Positions 5,524-6,363 of a stretch of DNA of 6,363 bases are shown here, in pieces. Below the pieces are notes generated by a model. It was not told the DNA's origin. It saw only the letters and a program-made list of their open reading frames with translations, and did no database searches. The position numbers were made by a program, and so were the translations under genes. This stretch comes from an uncultured Prevotella sp. (lineage in GTDB: Bacteria; Bacteroidota; Bacteroidia; Bacteroidales; Bacteroidaceae). The DNA lies in the NCBI GenBank assembly GCA_937880835.1, contig CALGRN010000152.1, positions 1-6,363 on the forward strand, read 5' to 3'. Each line of letters starts with the position of its first letter. Position 1 is the stretch's first letter.

Positions 5524-6072
5524 ATGAAAAAGATTATTTCAATTACATTGATGCTTGTTTTGTCTTTTGCCTTATACGCACAAGACAATGTTACGAAGTT
5601 CTTAGGTATTCCTGTTGACGGAAGCAAAGCTTCCATGATACAAAAGTTGAAAGCAAAAGGATTTACCTACGATAACCTTCTTGACCGTATGGAAGGAGAG
5701 TTTAACGGTCATAATGTTAATATCTATATCGCCACAAATAACAATAAAGTGTGGAGGATTGCCGTAATTGATAAGTATGATACACGTGATGAGGGACAGA
5801 TTAAAATAAAATACAATACACTTTGCCGTCAGTTTGAGAATAATCCCAATTATATATCAATATCATCAAACGAATTATCGGAAAGTGAGGACATCTCTTA
5901 TGAAATAACAGTACACAATAAACAATATGAAGCTGCCTACTTTCAAATGCCAGCAGATACTGATGCTATTAATAGATCTGTCTGGTTTAAAATTAACGAA
6001 GAATATGGGAAATACAGTATAATAATCTTTTACGATAATGTGTTTAACCGTGCCAATGGGGAGGATTTATAA
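5524..6072 (+). CDS. Secreted protein of unknown function, Bacteroidales family
   Basis: This 182-residue protein begins with a clear Sec signal peptide: MKK, a hydrophobic core ISITLMLVLSFAL, and probable cleavage after YA, before QDN (residue 19/20). There is no lipobox Cys, so it should be periplasmic or exported. The mature part starts VTKFLGIPVDGSKASMIQKLKAKGF. I associate this pattern (FxGIPxDG followed by a helix with K and KG) with small Bacteroidales hypothetical proteins. It continues as alternating beta-type segments such as NVNIYIATNNNKVWRIAV and YSIIIFYDN, with a cysteine at about residue 100. No catalytic motif is visible and I cannot assign a function. ATG 5524 is the only start that keeps the signal peptide. 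No strong promoter lies between the RNA terminator and the ATG (TTGACTTTA near 5487 is poor), so expression may depend on read-through from the promoter at 5257. Confidence 0.82.
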   Translation: MKKIISITLMLVLSFALYAQDNVTKFLGIPVDGSKASMIQKLKAKGFTYDNLLDRMEGEFNGHNVNIYIATNNNKVWRIAVIDKYDTRDEGQIKIKYNTLCRQFENNPNYISISSNELSESEDISYEITVHNKQYEAAYFQMPADTDAINRSVWFKINEEYGKYSIIIFYDNVFNRANGEDL

Positions 6073-6284
6073 ATTATGGCATATATGAATAAGATAAATT
6101 GAACCTTATCACATTGATGCAGGTCTGCTATTGCTCGTATAATGCAACCTATCAAATTAGGATAAAGCAAATGATCTTATTAATGAGGAATGAAAAATAC
6201 ACTTCTGACAACCGACAATTATAAAGCGGTTGAAATGAAAGACAACAAATAATTCTTTTATGTATAACGTATCATGGCTTTAAA
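6073..6284. other. Intergenic stretch without a supportable gene
   Basis: After the stop of the secreted protein I see no frame longer than about 30 codons, no clear promoter pair and no terminator with a T-tract. The best small frame (from ATG near 6118, about 31 codons) has no recognisable features. The stretch is AT-rich and ends at the repeat cluster described separately. Confidence 0.5.
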
Positions 6285-6335
6285 TAACGTGAATTATATT
6301 AACTCACTTATTTAACGTGAGTTCGACGAATTATA
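6285..6335. repeat. Cluster of direct and inverted repeats at the right edge
   Basis: TAACGTGAATT (6285-6295) recurs as TAACGTGAGTT (6313-6323), a match of 10 of 11. GAATTATA (6291-6298) recurs exactly at 6328-6335. AACTCAC (6301-6307) pairs with GTGAGTT (6317-6323) as a 7-bp hairpin. TAACGT also occurs at 6265-6270. Nested direct and inverted copies of one word this close to the edge may mark the end of an insertion sequence, or a regulatory region of a gene beyond the window. Neither can be decided here. Confidence 0.45.
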
Positions 6336-6363
6336 AGTCCTTGTAAATTTGGTGATTAGCGAA

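Noticed and set aside
1..6363. CRISPR array, tRNA or rRNA genes
   Set aside because: No regularly spaced repeats, no tRNA cloverleaf with a TTCGANNC-type arm in context, and no rRNA core sequences were seen on either strand.

Overview
The window looks like a chromosomal segment of a Bacteroidales bacterium, most likely Prevotella-like. It is AT-rich. At three places it carries the Bacteroidetes promoter signature (TTTG, 19-20 bp, TAnnTTTG). Its gene starts lack clear Shine-Dalgarno sequences, and its proteins (GH13 amylase next to fabD, AspT-type transporter, small secreted FLGIPVDG-type protein) read as Bacteroidales families. The genus is inferred by eye, not from a search.

Left part (1-2751). 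The 3' end of fabD is followed by a long hairpin, then a cytoplasmic GH13 alpha-amylase-type gene. Only 8 nt after it lie two damaged genes. The first 33 codons of a ThyX-like flavin-dependent thymidylate synthase run directly, out of frame, into an otherwise intact AlaX-type alanyl-tRNA editing gene that has no start codon. This looks like a deletion joining two neighbouring genes. A plus-strand terminator closes the unit.

Middle (2801-3210, minus strand). A complete transcription unit points left: a consensus promoter, a well-conserved cobalamin riboswitch, an open frame of only 28-44 codons, and an intrinsic terminator with a GUGA tetraloop. The large B12-transport gene expected behind such a riboswitch is absent. 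The short frame has a signal-peptide-like start and a barrel-like last strand, which suggests that a btuB-like receptor was deleted from within. A small regulatory RNA is the alternative.

Right part (3288-6363). A second consensus promoter, divergent from the riboswitch promoter, drives a full-length AspT/YidE-type transporter with two TrkA-C domains. Two strong hairpins follow it. A third consensus promoter (5257-5288) starts a highly structured RNA of about 170 nt: a rod with a central bubble, resembling 6S RNA or a cis-regulatory leader. The 3' strand of its closing stem is also the 5' arm of its terminator, so the two folds exclude each other. A secreted 182-residue protein of unknown function begins about 50 nt later. 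The last 290 nt hold no gene, but a cluster of direct and inverted repeats at the right edge may be the end of a mobile or repeated element.

The least ordinary items are the B12 riboswitch with almost no gene, the thyX/alaX junction, and the structured RNA upstream of the secreted protein.
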